Assembly (NCBI GenBank): GCA_026988015.1
Contig: JALSMA010000051.1
Location: forward strand, 1-43,933
Source: Desulfobulbaceae bacterium
GTDB taxonomy: Bacteria; Desulfobacterota; Desulfobulbia; Desulfobulbales; Desulfocapsaceae
DNA: 43,933 bases
Direction of reading: 5' to 3'
How positions within the stretch are numbered: the first letter of the stretch is position 1; each line of letters opens with the position of its first letter. The translations under genes were made by a program, and so were the position numbers. A model generated the notes under the pieces. That model searched no databases. It worked only from the letters and a program-made list of their open reading frames with translations, and was not told the DNA's origin. Below, in pieces: positions 34,626 to 42,840 of this stretch.

Positions 34626-36059
34626 ATGATCTCATCACTTAAGGCATTATTGCTCTTCACCATGCTTGCCGTATTACTGCCTGGATTCGCATTTGCCTCC
34701 AGTGGGGGCAGTACCGAATATATCCCCCTCACAAACCACTGGGTTGGATACATCTCTCTACTCCTCTTCGGAATAGCATACATGCTGGTAATGACAGAGG
34801 AGGTAACACACCTGCGGAAATCCAAACCGGTCCTGTTTACTGCGGGTATAATTTGGATACTCATAGCTGTTATCTATGCCCGGCATGATATGCCCAATGC
34901 GGTTGGAACTGCCATCCGTCACAATATCCTTGAATATGCTGAGCTGTTTTTCTTTCTTCTTGTTGCCATGACATACATTAATGCAATGGAGGAACGACTG
35001 GTTTTTCAAGCATTGCGTAGTAAACTGGTCAGTGCCGGACTCAATTTTCGGCAACTATTCTGGATCACAGGAGCACTGTCATTTGTCATATCACCAGTTG
35101 CTGACAACTTAACAACTGCTTTGCTTATGTGTGCCGTTGTTATGGCGTTAGGGAAGGATAATAAGAAGTTTGTGCTGCTTGCCTGTATTAATATCGTGGT
35201 CGCAGCAAACGCTGGTGGTGCTTTCAGCCCATTTGGCGATATCACCACCCTCATGGTCTGGCAGAAAGGCATTATCAGTTTCGGAGAATTTTTTGCCCTT
35301 TTCCTCCCGTCACTTGTCAACTGGCTGGTACCTGCCGTCATCATGAACTTTGCTATTGAAAGGAGCCAACCTGAGGGTGATAGCAAGCAGGTGAGCATGA
35401 AACGGGGTGGAGTACCTGTGATGTTCCTCTTCCTCATGACCATTGTCACCGCCGTCAGTTTTCACAACTTCCTCCACCTCCCCCCTATGGCCGGAATGAT
35501 GATGGGTCTCTCCTACCTTAAACTCTACGGTTTCTATTTGAAAAAGACCCATAATAAATATGCTAAAGGAATCGCCTATGATAAAGAAAAAGCTGATCAG
35601 GCTCTCGGCGACACAGTTGCCTTTGATATCTTCAGAAAGGTTGCCAGAGCCGAGTGGGATACTCTCTTCTTTTTCTATGGGATAATTCTCTGCGTGGGTG
35701 GCCTGGGATTCATCGGCTATCTGGGCATGGTTTCTCACCTTATGTACGGTAGCTGGGGAGCTACCTATGCAAATATTACAGTTGGTGTTTTATCCGCCAT
35801 CGTTGACAATATTCCCGTCATGTTTGCTGTCCTTACCATGATGCCTGACATGTCACATGGCCAGTGGCTGCTGGTCACACTCACCGCAGGCGTTGGCGGC
35901 AGCATGCTCTCCATTGGTTCTGCTGCTGGAGTTGCTCTTATGGGCCAGGCACGAGGAATATACACCTTTGGTGGTCACCTCAAATGGACTCCAGTTATTG
36001 CACTGGGTTACGCCGCATCCATTGCAACTCACTTCCTGGTCAATAGTGGCAAATTCTGA
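34626..36059 (+). CDS. nhaD: Na+/H+ antiporter NhaD
   Basis: A 477-residue ion-transporter-superfamily protein. A leader-like hydrophobic start (residues 1-25) precedes about 11 membrane spans. Landmarks: RHNILEYAELFFFLLVAMTYINAMEER, SPVADNLTTALLMCAVV (the conserved helix-break with Asp), NAGGAFSPFGDITTLMVW and IVDNIPVMFAVLTMMPDMSHGQWLL. The two half-repeats SPxxDNLTTAL and IVDNIPVM are the NhaD hallmark. It exports Na+ (or Li+) for H+, typical of salt-exposed bacteria. Monocistronic; a MITE-like repeat and a terminator follow. Confidence 0.93.
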   Translation: MISSLKALLLFTMLAVLLPGFAFASSGGSTEYIPLTNHWVGYISLLLFGIAYMLVMTEEVTHLRKSKPVLFTAGIIWILIAVIYARHDMPNAVGTAIRHNILEYAELFFFLLVAMTYINAMEERLVFQALRSKLVSAGLNFRQLFWITGALSFVISPVADNLTTALLMCAVVMALGKDNKKFVLLACINIVVAANAGGAFSPFGDITTLMVWQKGIISFGEFFALFLPSLVNWLVPAVIMNFAIERSQPEGDSKQVSMKRGGVPVMFLFLMTIVTAVSFHNFLHLPPMAGMMMGLSYLKLYGFYLKKTHNKYAKGIAYDKEKADQALGDTVAFDIFRKVARAEWDTLFFFYGIILCVGGLGFIGYLGMVSHLMYGSWGATYANITVGVLSAIVDNIPVMFAVLTMMPDMSHGQWLLVTLTAGVGGSMLSIGSAAGVALMGQARGIYTFGGHLKWTPVIALGYAASIATHFLVNSGKF

Positions 36060-36074
36060 CCAAGTCAAATGTCA

Positions 36075-36219
36075 TCCTGAATCAGTGCGTATCAGATATC
36101 GATGCAGCATACGTCCCGCAAGGAACAGGTGTTTTTTCAACATACCTGCTTGGCCATAATAGTTAGCATTTCAGGATGTTATCAAGAAAAATATTCACAC
36201 CCTCATCACTGATTCAGGA
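36075..36219. repeat. MITE-like intergenic repeat, copy 3 (perfect 13-bp ends)
   Basis: 145 bp bounded by TCCTGAATCAGTG (36075-36087) and its perfect complement CACTGATTCAGGA (36207-36219). The inside shares TTTTTTCAACATACCTG and CATTTCAGGATGTTATCAAG with the other two copies. It sits 15 bp after nhaD. No open frame; no obvious target duplication. Confidence 0.7.
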
Positions 36220-36223
36220 GTAT

Positions 36224-36275
36224 GGTGCAAAAAAAAGGTCTGGCAGAGTATGTCTGCCAGACCTTTTTTTGCACC
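36224..36275. terminator. Bidirectional intrinsic terminator
   Basis: GGTGC-A8-GGTCTGGCAGA pairs with TCTGCCAGACC-T7-GCACC around a 5-nt loop, with one bulged base. The A and T runs give U-tracts in both directions, so it can end nhaD (plus) and hisHF (minus) transcripts. Confidence 0.92.
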
Positions 36276-36289
36276 AACAACAGAACTTA

Positions 36290-37885
36290 CTACCTTACCT
36301 CAATTCCCGCCTGAAAAAGGGCCTCTTTCACCTCGGCAATAGGCACCTCCCTTCGGTGAAATATTCCAGCAGCAAGTGCAGCTTCAGCACCTGTCTCACG
36401 AAAAACTTCAACAAAATGAGCAGCAGAGCCAGCTCCGGACGAAGCTATAACCGGTATTGTTACCGCACTTTTCACATGATTGATCAACTCAAAATCAAAA
36501 CCGCTGTTGGTCCCATCTTTATCAATACAGTTCAAAAGAATTTCACCAGCCCCAAGGGCCTCACAACTTGATGCAAGCTGGACAGCATCCAGATCACGCC
36601 CTTCCCGACCACCTTTAACTGTACATTGATACCAGCAGTATTTTTCACCATCCGGACCTGGTACCGTGGTCTCAATACAGTTATGATCTGTCTCATCAGG
36701 ACTCCTCACGTAGACACGCCTGGGATCGACAGAAATCACCACTGCCTGGGCTCCATATACCATTGATATCTGCTCAATGGAGCTCTTAGCGCTCTTCTTA
36801 CCGGTTCTCAGATATTCTTCTGCAGCGTAACAGGCATCAGACCCGATCGATATCTTATCAGCACCTGAACGAAAATATTCAGAAGCAACATCAAGAGACG
36901 TGTATTGTCGGCCATTGCTGTCCGTAAATTCACGAATACCACCACCAATCGTCAATGGGACAAAGACCTGTTCTGATGTTTTTTGAAGAACCTCAAGCAT
37001 GGGCTGGTCCTGCATGGGGAAATCCCTAAACCCGGTAATATTCAAAAATGTGATTTCATCGGCACCTTCTTCATAGTATCGTTTGGCGAGCTCAACAGGC
37101 TTCCCAAGATTACGCACCTCACCCTTATCCCTCACATCGTATTGATCACCTTTGGTCACAACCAGATCACCATTGTCATTAGCCCGCACATCAAGGCAGG
37201 CCACTACTCTCCTGGCTATCCTGGTTTCACACTGCTTTTCAACTACCCGGGAGGACGACAACACTATACTTTCATTAGCATCTGACTTCAGGTAGTTACC
37301 AAGAAGATTCAGGCCAGCTGCTCCACTTTTCTCAGGATGAAACTGAAAAGCTGCAATATTCCCCTTCTGAACTCCACTCACAAATTCCCGACCATAATTG
37401 GTAGTTGTGAGCAGCCATTCTTTATCTCTATCTTCCAGGAGTGCACAGTAGGAGTGCACAAAGTAGAGTTTTTCATCATTATAACCGGAGAAAAGGGAAG
37501 ATTCCTTGTGCAGATTCACTCCATTCCAGCCAATCTGCGGAACTGAAAGCGAAGAACCAGGAAATCGTTTTACCTGTCCCTTCAATATTGAAAGGCCTGC
37601 AACCCCTGGTGACTCCTCACTTCCCTCAAAGAGGGCCTGGAGAGCAACACAGATCCCTAAAACCGGCTTGTTGGATTTTATTCGTTCTATAAGCGGCCCA
37701 ACAAAGCCATCACGGTGTAGACGCTCCATCACAGAACCATAGCTACCGACACCCGGAAAGATCAGCCGTTCGGCGTTGAGGATGTCTGCAGGACTGTCAA
37801 CATCCTGAACACTATAACCAAGTTTTGTAATTGCATTCCTGACACTTCGAACATTCCCAGCGCCATAATCAAGTAAGGTTATCAT
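36290..37885 (-). CDS. hisHF: Fused HisH-HisF imidazole glycerol phosphate synthase
   Basis: One 531-residue polypeptide carries both subunits of the histidine-pathway enzyme. Residues 1-200 are the glutaminase: LLDYGAGNVRSVRNA, IFPGVGSYGSV, nucleophile C79 in GICVALQALFEGSEESPG, and H183/E185 in FHPEKSG. Residues 223-531 are the HisF barrel: VVACLDVRANDNGDLVVTKGDQYDVRDKGEVRNLGKPV, TFLNITGFRD, GAQAVVISVDPRRVYV, and GEILLNCIDKDGTNSG. The order and the sequence style resemble eukaryotic HIS7/HISN4 more than usual bacterial two-gene HisH and HisF. I start at the ATG at 37885 (MITLLDYGAG). It is the last gene of the cobalamin-FmdE strand, 8 bp after fmdE. Confidence 0.93.
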   Translation of the reverse strand: MITLLDYGAGNVRSVRNAITKLGYSVQDVDSPADILNAERLIFPGVGSYGSVMERLHRDGFVGPLIERIKSNKPVLGICVALQALFEGSEESPGVAGLSILKGQVKRFPGSSLSVPQIGWNGVNLHKESSLFSGYNDEKLYFVHSYCALLEDRDKEWLLTTTNYGREFVSGVQKGNIAAFQFHPEKSGAAGLNLLGNYLKSDANESIVLSSSRVVEKQCETRIARRVVACLDVRANDNGDLVVTKGDQYDVRDKGEVRNLGKPVELAKRYYEEGADEITFLNITGFRDFPMQDQPMLEVLQKTSEQVFVPLTIGGGIREFTDSNGRQYTSLDVASEYFRSGADKISIGSDACYAAEEYLRTGKKSAKSSIEQISMVYGAQAVVISVDPRRVYVRSPDETDHNCIETTVPGPDGEKYCWYQCTVKGGREGRDLDAVQLASSCEALGAGEILLNCIDKDGTNSGFDFELINHVKSAVTIPVIASSGAGSAAHFVEVFRETGAEAALAAGIFHRREVPIAEVKEALFQAGIEVR

Positions 37886-37893
37886 TATATTTT

Positions 37894-38478
37894 CTATTGT
37901 AAATTCTGGTAATATTTCCCATTTGCACAACCACGGCAGATAGTTTTTCCATCACGTTCAACGTCACGACAATCCTGCACCCAGTCGCCACAGCTCTCAC
38001 ACTGAATCCGTTTCAATGGTCTTCCTGGCATATCTTCTTCCGGGATGTCTACCCGTACTTCATCCACCGTGAACAGCTCATCTTGTGGCATAATCCGATA
38101 GGCATCCAGTTGTCTCTGGTATTTATCCTCAACCTCCGGGCAATATTTTTTTGAAAGTTCCCGGGATTCTTCTCTGGCTACAATACGAATTGCTTTACCG
38201 GTATCAAGATTTACAAAAGTGGCAGCCATAATACCATAATCAATCCAGCGCATTGAACGTTTCCCAAGGCTGCAGCCGGTAACAGACTGAATTGCATCAG
38301 TTGCACAACGATCTATTTCAACCAGAATATAGAGTTTCTTCCTGTCAAGACCTCTTGGGTCAACAATACCAATAGACTCAAGTCCAAGCATGGACATTCG
38401 AACTCCTATAACCTGGCCTGCACAAATGTGTCCATGTACCTTCGTGGATCTCTCCAGCAGAACATCAAAAGATTCCAT
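37894..38478 (-). CDS. FmdE-family protein with canonical ligand residues
   Basis: About 194 residues. The N-terminal block KVHGHICAGQVIGVRM has the full His-Gly-His and Cys set. EIDRCATDAIQSVTGCSLGKRSMRWIDYG carries the other conserved Cys residues. The C-terminus is a zinc ribbon, C-x2-C...C-x2-C (QCESCGDWVQD...ICRGCANG). GGAG before the ATG at 38478 supports the start. Family members accompany formylmethanofuran dehydrogenase in methanogens but are common in anaerobes without it; biochemical role unknown. It lies between cobO and hisHF in the cobalamin strand. Compare the diverged paralogue at 6628. Confidence 0.87.
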   Translation of the reverse strand: MESFDVLLERSTKVHGHICAGQVIGVRMSMLGLESIGIVDPRGLDRKKLYILVEIDRCATDAIQSVTGCSLGKRSMRWIDYGIMAATFVNLDTGKAIRIVAREESRELSKKYCPEVEDKYQRQLDAYRIMPQDELFTVDEVRVDIPEEDMPGRPLKRIQCESCGDWVQDCRDVERDGKTICRGCANGKYYQNLQ

Positions 38479-38592
38479 TATATTCTCCACATATTCCCAC
38501 CTTTCATGATCGGCTTTAACAAGATGCTACAATACTCAGCTGCCATTACAGTGTCAACCGACACAAAACAGCACCACAAATTAAATTCAGAC

Positions 38593-39168
38593 CTAGAACT
38601 CAAAACCCTTCTGAGCCTTGACACCTGACTGATAGGGATGCTTAACCTCTTTCATCTCTGTAACCAGATCAGCGAGCGCCATCAGCTCCTCTGAAGCGTA
38701 GCGACCTGTAATAACCACATGCATTTCCCTGGGCTTATCCTTGAGCACATCAAGAATTTTCTTTTCCTCAATTATTTTATAATAGGGAAGATAGGTCAAC
38801 TCATCTAAAATAACCATTGAGTGATTGTTTTCCTCAATAACTCCCCTCGCAAAATCCCAGGCCTCGCGAGCGACCTGTTTGTCCTTTTCAAGATCATCAG
38901 ATTTCCAGGTGAAACCACGCCCCATAACATGAAAGTCAAGTAGATCAGAAAATTTTCCAGCTGTTTCAAGCTCACCATATTTCCATCTACCCTTTATAAA
39001 CTGGATAACACACACCCGCTGTCCATGTCCCAAAGCACGGAATACAAGCCCTAGAGATGCTGTGGTCTTCCCCTTGCCATTTCCGGTAAATACAGCAATA
39101 AGCCCTTTTGACTTCACCTCTGATTGTTTAACTGGCCTTTCGGGTACCATGACTGAAGCTCCTGTCAT
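38593..39168 (-). CDS. cobO: Corrinoid adenosyltransferase CobO/BtuR
   Basis: 191 residues of the CobA/CobO/BtuR family, which transfers the adenosyl group of ATP to Co(I) corrinoids. P-loop GNGKGKTT (29-36), VIQFIKGRWKYGE, VILDELTYLPYYKII and VVITGRYASEELM are all diagnostic. It overlaps the end of cbiF by 41 bp from the first start; an internal ATG seven codons in is possible. Confidence 0.93.
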   Translation of the reverse strand: MTGASVMVPERPVKQSEVKSKGLIAVFTGNGKGKTTASLGLVFRALGHGQRVCVIQFIKGRWKYGELETAGKFSDLLDFHVMGRGFTWKSDDLEKDKQVAREAWDFARGVIEENNHSMVILDELTYLPYYKIIEEKKILDVLKDKPREMHVVITGRYASEELMALADLVTEMKEVKHPYQSGVKAQKGFEF

Positions 39169-39907
39169 AGAGTTTAGAAACCGCCTTCAGGTCATTGTCA
39201 CCAAAAACCTTTCCAACACAAATAAGAGCGGTCTTACGTATTCCTGCAGCTTCCACCTTTTCAGCTATGGAATCAAGGCTCCCAAGTAAAATATTCTCGC
39301 CTTCCCAAGTAGCCTTTTCAACTATAGCAACTGGTGTTTCAGGTGGGTATCCACCTGAAATCAACTCCAGAACCACCTTGTCAATCATGGAGACAGAGAG
39401 AAAAATAAGCATGGTGGTCTGATGACTGGCAAGGAGACGTAATTTTTCAAACTCTGGCACCGGAGTCCGGCCCTCCTGCCTGGTAATAATGACAGTCTGC
39501 GCAACTTCAGGCAAGGTAAGTTCAGCATTCAGTGATGCTGCCGCCCCAAACGCTGAGCTGACACCGGGAACCACATAATAGGGGATCCTCAAGTCATCAA
39601 GGCACTTCATCTGCTCCTTGATTGCACCAAAAATTGATGGATCACCAGTGTGAAGCCGAACCACACGTTCACCATTGTTCCAGGCAGATGACATCACATC
39701 AACGATTTCCTCTAAGCTCATCCCCTGAGAGTCATAAATTACAGCCTTGCACCCATCAAGGATTTCCTTATTAACAAGACTCCCTGCAAAAACGATACAG
39801 TCCGCATCATCGAGAAGACGTCGTCCCTTCACAGTAATCAGTTCCACATCACCGGGCCCTGCACCAACGATGGCAACAGGGGCCCTGTCATTCTCTTCAT
39901 TGCTCAT
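39128..39907 (-). CDS. cbiF: Precorrin-4/cobalt-precorrin-4 C11-methyltransferase
   Basis: 259 residues of the TP_methylase family. VAIVGAGPGDVELITVKGRRLL is the N-terminal SAM-binding loop, and RLHTGDPSIFGAIKEQM (84-100) plus YYVVPGVSSAFGAAASL identify CbiF/CobM. I choose the ATG at 39907, which overlaps the cbiE-T stop by 11 bp, rather than 39940. Acts on the corrin ring at C-11; the cbiD neighbour argues for the anaerobic (cobalt-first) route. Confidence 0.92.
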   Translation of the reverse strand: MSNEENDRAPVAIVGAGPGDVELITVKGRRLLDDADCIVFAGSLVNKEILDGCKAVIYDSQGMSLEEIVDVMSSAWNNGERVVRLHTGDPSIFGAIKEQMKCLDDLRIPYYVVPGVSSAFGAAASLNAELTLPEVAQTVIITRQEGRTPVPEFEKLRLLASHQTTMLIFLSVSMIDKVVLELISGGYPPETPVAIVEKATWEGENILLGSLDSIAEKVEAAGIRKTALICVGKVFGDNDLKAVSKLYDRSFSHGTRKAS

Positions 39908-41156
39908 TAACGATCTCCTTAAGCGCTCTGCTGGCCACAATGATTGTAATTGGATTAAACTGCTGTCTATCTACTGATGGATACCTGTAACGGCTGACGG
40001 TAACTTCTCTTATCTCGATGGAAAAACCCATTTCAGACAAAACTTTCGGTGCCAGCTGAGCTGTCTTTTCTATAACCGCATTAACCACAATTACCCCACC
40101 ACTCTTAAGCCTTTCAGCACAGTACCCGAGTATAGCTCGAAGATTTCCACCACTGCCACCAACAAAAACACGATCAGGTGCAGCAAGACTATAAAGTGCA
40201 TCGGGAGCCGCGCCCTTGATCAGTGTCATATTTAATGCCTTGAATTTTTTTATGTTCGAATCAATATTTTTCCACTGCTCCTTTTCCTTTTCAATGGACA
40301 ATACAGTAAGCGCTGGAAACATACGGGACACTTCAAGACCAACAGAACCGGACCCGGCACCCACATCCCAGAACACCCCTTCACCTGTGAAACGCAACGC
40401 ATGGATTGCTGCTGCTCGAACCTCATTTTTTGTTAGCAGCCCACGGCTGTGACAAATCTCTTTTTCCTGTAATCCAAACAGGGGCCGTGATTCTTTTCTG
40501 CCAGAATGGTATGCAGGGTTCAATAAGATCATGACATTAGGATCTGAAAATTTACTCTCTGCAACTTCATGAAGGGTCCCGCTGAACAAGCGCTCCTCCG
40601 GCATCCCAAGTCTCTCCCCTATATGACACGTTATTGACTCTGTGATCAAAGTTCCGCACTCTCTACTCAATTTTGCAGCAACTGCAGCAGGATTATTCAC
40701 AGAATCGGTCAAAAGGACAGTTTTGTGATGACTGAGCACCCTCACTGCAAAATCATCCCAATTCCTGCCATGAAGACTGATAAAAACAGCATCGTCCCAA
40801 GGTATAGTAAACCTTGCACATGCCAGTTGCATAGAGGACACCGCAGGAACAACGGAAACTTCGTATTCAGGGAACTCGTCAAGGATTCGTCTTCCTATAC
40901 CGAAAAAAAGCGGGTCACCTGAAGCGAGCACCACAACGTCATCCTCCTTTACAATTGACCGCATGGAGCTGAAACAATCCAAAAGTGGAACCACTGAAAC
41001 ATGGGGGGGAATACGCCTATCCATCATACACTTCTTAAGGCTGTTATACTGATGTCTGCCTGCGACGACTCCACCAGCACGATCAACTGCTGCCAAGAAG
41101 TCAGCATTGAGCCAAACTGTATTATCAAGCCCGAAAATCTGGATTTTACCTGCCAT
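39897..41156 (-). CDS. cbiET: Fused CbiE-CbiT precorrin-6/8 methyltransferase (CobL-type)
   Basis: A 419-residue bifunctional protein. Residues 1-215 are a CbiE-type TP_methylase (VVVLASGDPLFFGIGRRIL, 74-92; VSVVPAVSSMQLACARF). Residues 225-419 are the CbiT class I methyltransferase with decarboxylase activity (LTKNEVRAAAIHALR; VFWDVGAGSGSVGLEVSR, motif I at 264-275; RVFVGGSGGNL). Together they methylate C-5 and C-15 and remove the C-12 acetate carboxyl. The fusion is well known. It begins 11 bp after cbiD. Confidence 0.94.
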   Translation of the reverse strand: MAGKIQIFGLDNTVWLNADFLAAVDRAGGVVAGRHQYNSLKKCMMDRRIPPHVSVVPLLDCFSSMRSIVKEDDVVVLASGDPLFFGIGRRILDEFPEYEVSVVPAVSSMQLACARFTIPWDDAVFISLHGRNWDDFAVRVLSHHKTVLLTDSVNNPAAVAAKLSRECGTLITESITCHIGERLGMPEERLFSGTLHEVAESKFSDPNVMILLNPAYHSGRKESRPLFGLQEKEICHSRGLLTKNEVRAAAIHALRFTGEGVFWDVGAGSGSVGLEVSRMFPALTVLSIEKEKEQWKNIDSNIKKFKALNMTLIKGAAPDALYSLAAPDRVFVGGSGGNLRAILGYCAERLKSGGVIVVNAVIEKTAQLAPKVLSEMGFSIEIREVTVSRYRYPSVDRQQFNPITIIVASRALKEIVNEQ

Positions 41157-41167
41157 AGCTGCTCACC

Positions 41168-42259
41168 TTATCCGGCCTGTGCAACAATTGTTGTTGTGGC
41201 ATCAACCAGGTAAACCGTAACTTCAAGCCCTGAAACTTCCCTAGCATATTCTCTGGCAGCTTCACATACCTGTAAAATCATTTTACCATCACCCTTTTCA
41301 AGGAGGCGACCATAGATTTCTCGAGCCGTATTGGACCCCTGCAAAGCAGTTATCATTTCATCATCTGCGCCAAGCTCGCGTAAAAATTCAAGCGCATCCT
41401 TTACTTCCAGGGCACCATTACGGACATGGGTCTGAGGAATCTTCATTCCCGCCTTCATCACTTTGGCCCACATGGCCGCGAGATGAATATGACGAAACCG
41501 GTGTTCAGCTGCTGCCACAAGGGAAAAACTCAGGTAATCGCCCATCATCACCAGAGCCTCTTCTGGTAGAAGCAGTGCCTCCTCAACTGCTCGCTCAGAG
41601 GTCCTGCCAGTGGACAGGATAATCTCTTTCAAGCCTGCTTCTTTAGCAACATCCATCGATGTTGCAATGGTAGCTGTCCAGGCATCGGCAGATATCGGCC
41701 TGACAATACCGGTTGTCCCAAGTACTGAAAGCCCACCCACAACACCCAATCTGCGGTTGAGGGTTTTTTTTGCAAGTTCTTCACCATCAGGGATTGAAAT
41801 AGTAATATCGAGACAGCATTGATTTTTTTCAGCTGCTGCTTCAATGGCCTCGGTAACTGCTGCCCGTATCATCTTCTGTGGCACAGGATTAATGGCAGGA
41901 TTTCCAACTGCGACGGCTAATCCTCTTTTGGTGACCTTTCCAACACCTATTCCCCCTGAAATCACCAGAGAATCACTACGGGAATCATCAGAAGCAGCAA
42001 AAGATACTGTTGAATCTATCCTTGCCCCATTAGTTACATCAGGATCATCACCAGCATCTTTTATAACAGACGCCATGGCCTGTTTCTGTTTATTGTCAAG
42101 AAATTTTGAGGATATAATCGTAAACATAACCCGTGACCCATCCGGGAAAGGTATTTCAACAGTATCCTGAGCAACACCAGTCATGACATGCAGGGCGGCA
42201 GCCTTTGATGCTGCAGCCGCACAGGCACCGGTGGTATAGCCAGATCGTAATTTTTTCAT
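41168..42259 (-). CDS. cbiD: Cobalt-precorrin-5B C1-methyltransferase CbiD
   Basis: 363 residues, marker of the anaerobic cobalamin route. The N-terminal LRSGYTTGACAAAASKAA is the family hallmark, followed by the GGIGVGKVTKRGLAVAVGNPAINPVPQKMI and GTTGIVRPISADAWTATIATSMDVAK blocks. The start MKKLRSGYTTG is the usual one, but no Shine-Dalgarno is visible: it comes seven bases after a terminator-like stem. First gene of the minus-strand cobalamin set cbiD-cbiET-cbiF-cobO. No cobalamin riboswitch was recognised upstream. Confidence 0.95.
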   Translation of the reverse strand: MKKLRSGYTTGACAAAASKAAALHVMTGVAQDTVEIPFPDGSRVMFTIISSKFLDNKQKQAMASVIKDAGDDPDVTNGARIDSTVSFAASDDSRSDSLVISGGIGVGKVTKRGLAVAVGNPAINPVPQKMIRAAVTEAIEAAAEKNQCCLDITISIPDGEELAKKTLNRRLGVVGGLSVLGTTGIVRPISADAWTATIATSMDVAKEAGLKEIILSTGRTSERAVEEALLLPEEALVMMGDYLSFSLVAAAEHRFRHIHLAAMWAKVMKAGMKIPQTHVRNGALEVKDALEFLRELGADDEMITALQGSNTAREIYGRLLEKGDGKMILQVCEAAREYAREVSGLEVTVYLVDATTTIVAQAG

Positions 42260-42266
42260 AAACGGA

Positions 42267-42296
42267 AAAGGCCAGCCTGCTGACAGGATGGCCTTT
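42267..42296 (-). terminator. Terminator-like hairpin between tRNA-Pro and cbiD
   Basis: AAAGGCCA-G-CCTG pairs with CAGG-A-TGGCCTTT (one mismatch) around a 4-nt loop. On the minus strand it reads into CTTTTCC directly before the cbiD start. It probably ends the tRNA transcript, and any readthrough RNA would place the cbiD start at its base. Confidence 0.7.
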
Positions 42297-42322
42297 CTTC
42301 TATATAGAGCAGTGTCAGATTA

Positions 42323-42399
42323 TGGTCGGGACGAGAGGATTCGAACCTCCGACCCCAGCGTCCCGAACGCTGTGCTCTACCAGACTGAGCCACGTCCCG
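42323..42399 (-). tRNA. tRNA-Pro (anticodon CGG)
   Basis: Minus-strand 77-nt cloverleaf. The acceptor stem is CGGGACG/CGTCCCG, the D arm TGGCTCAGTCTGGTAGAGCA, and the anticodon stem CAGCG/CGCTG with loop TTCGGGA (anticodon CGG). The T arm is GGAGG-TTCGAAT-CCTCT, the discriminator A, and CCA is encoded. It is complete. Confidence 0.95.
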
Positions 42400-42840
42400 A
42401 CCGGGTGTTTCATATGTTTGTTATCTTCAAATATTTTTTGTTATTTGAGAAACTAAAATAACCGATGGCGAAGTAAGTAAGCGTAGACTCCAAAAACCTC
42501 AGTACCCCAAGAGTACTTCCTGCGGCTGCTGGTCGTACATATTTTGTTTAATTTCGTCTTACCAGGGGTAAACTCAATTAGACAGAAAATACAGCAACGT
42601 AGCTGCTGAAGAGTTTCTACGCCGCCCTCTTATTTACGCTTGCTTTGAAATATGCACCATCTCCGGCCATTGCGCAACAGTTTTATGAGCTGACAACCTG
42701 AGGGGAGGAGCAGAGCTGTGCATGAGCATCGCTTCAGACCATTAATCAAGGCGGAGTTGACATTTACTTGGCCATTAACGACAGCCAGTGACACCATTGT
42801 GATATCACAGACAACAATCAACCTTATCGCAGGAGCTGCA
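42400..42840. other. Intergenic region before the AraC-like remnant
   Basis: About 440 bp with no supported gene. The first part should hold the tRNA-Pro promoter on the minus strand. The short open frame that begins at 42718 joins the AraC-like frame, but its extra N-terminal residues show no similarity to that family. Confidence 0.4.

Noticed and set aside
42259-42840. Cobalamin riboswitch upstream of cbiD or near the FecB-type operon
   Set aside because: I looked for the B12 box and typical core and saw none; both regions are occupied by a tRNA/terminator and by the palindromic operators.
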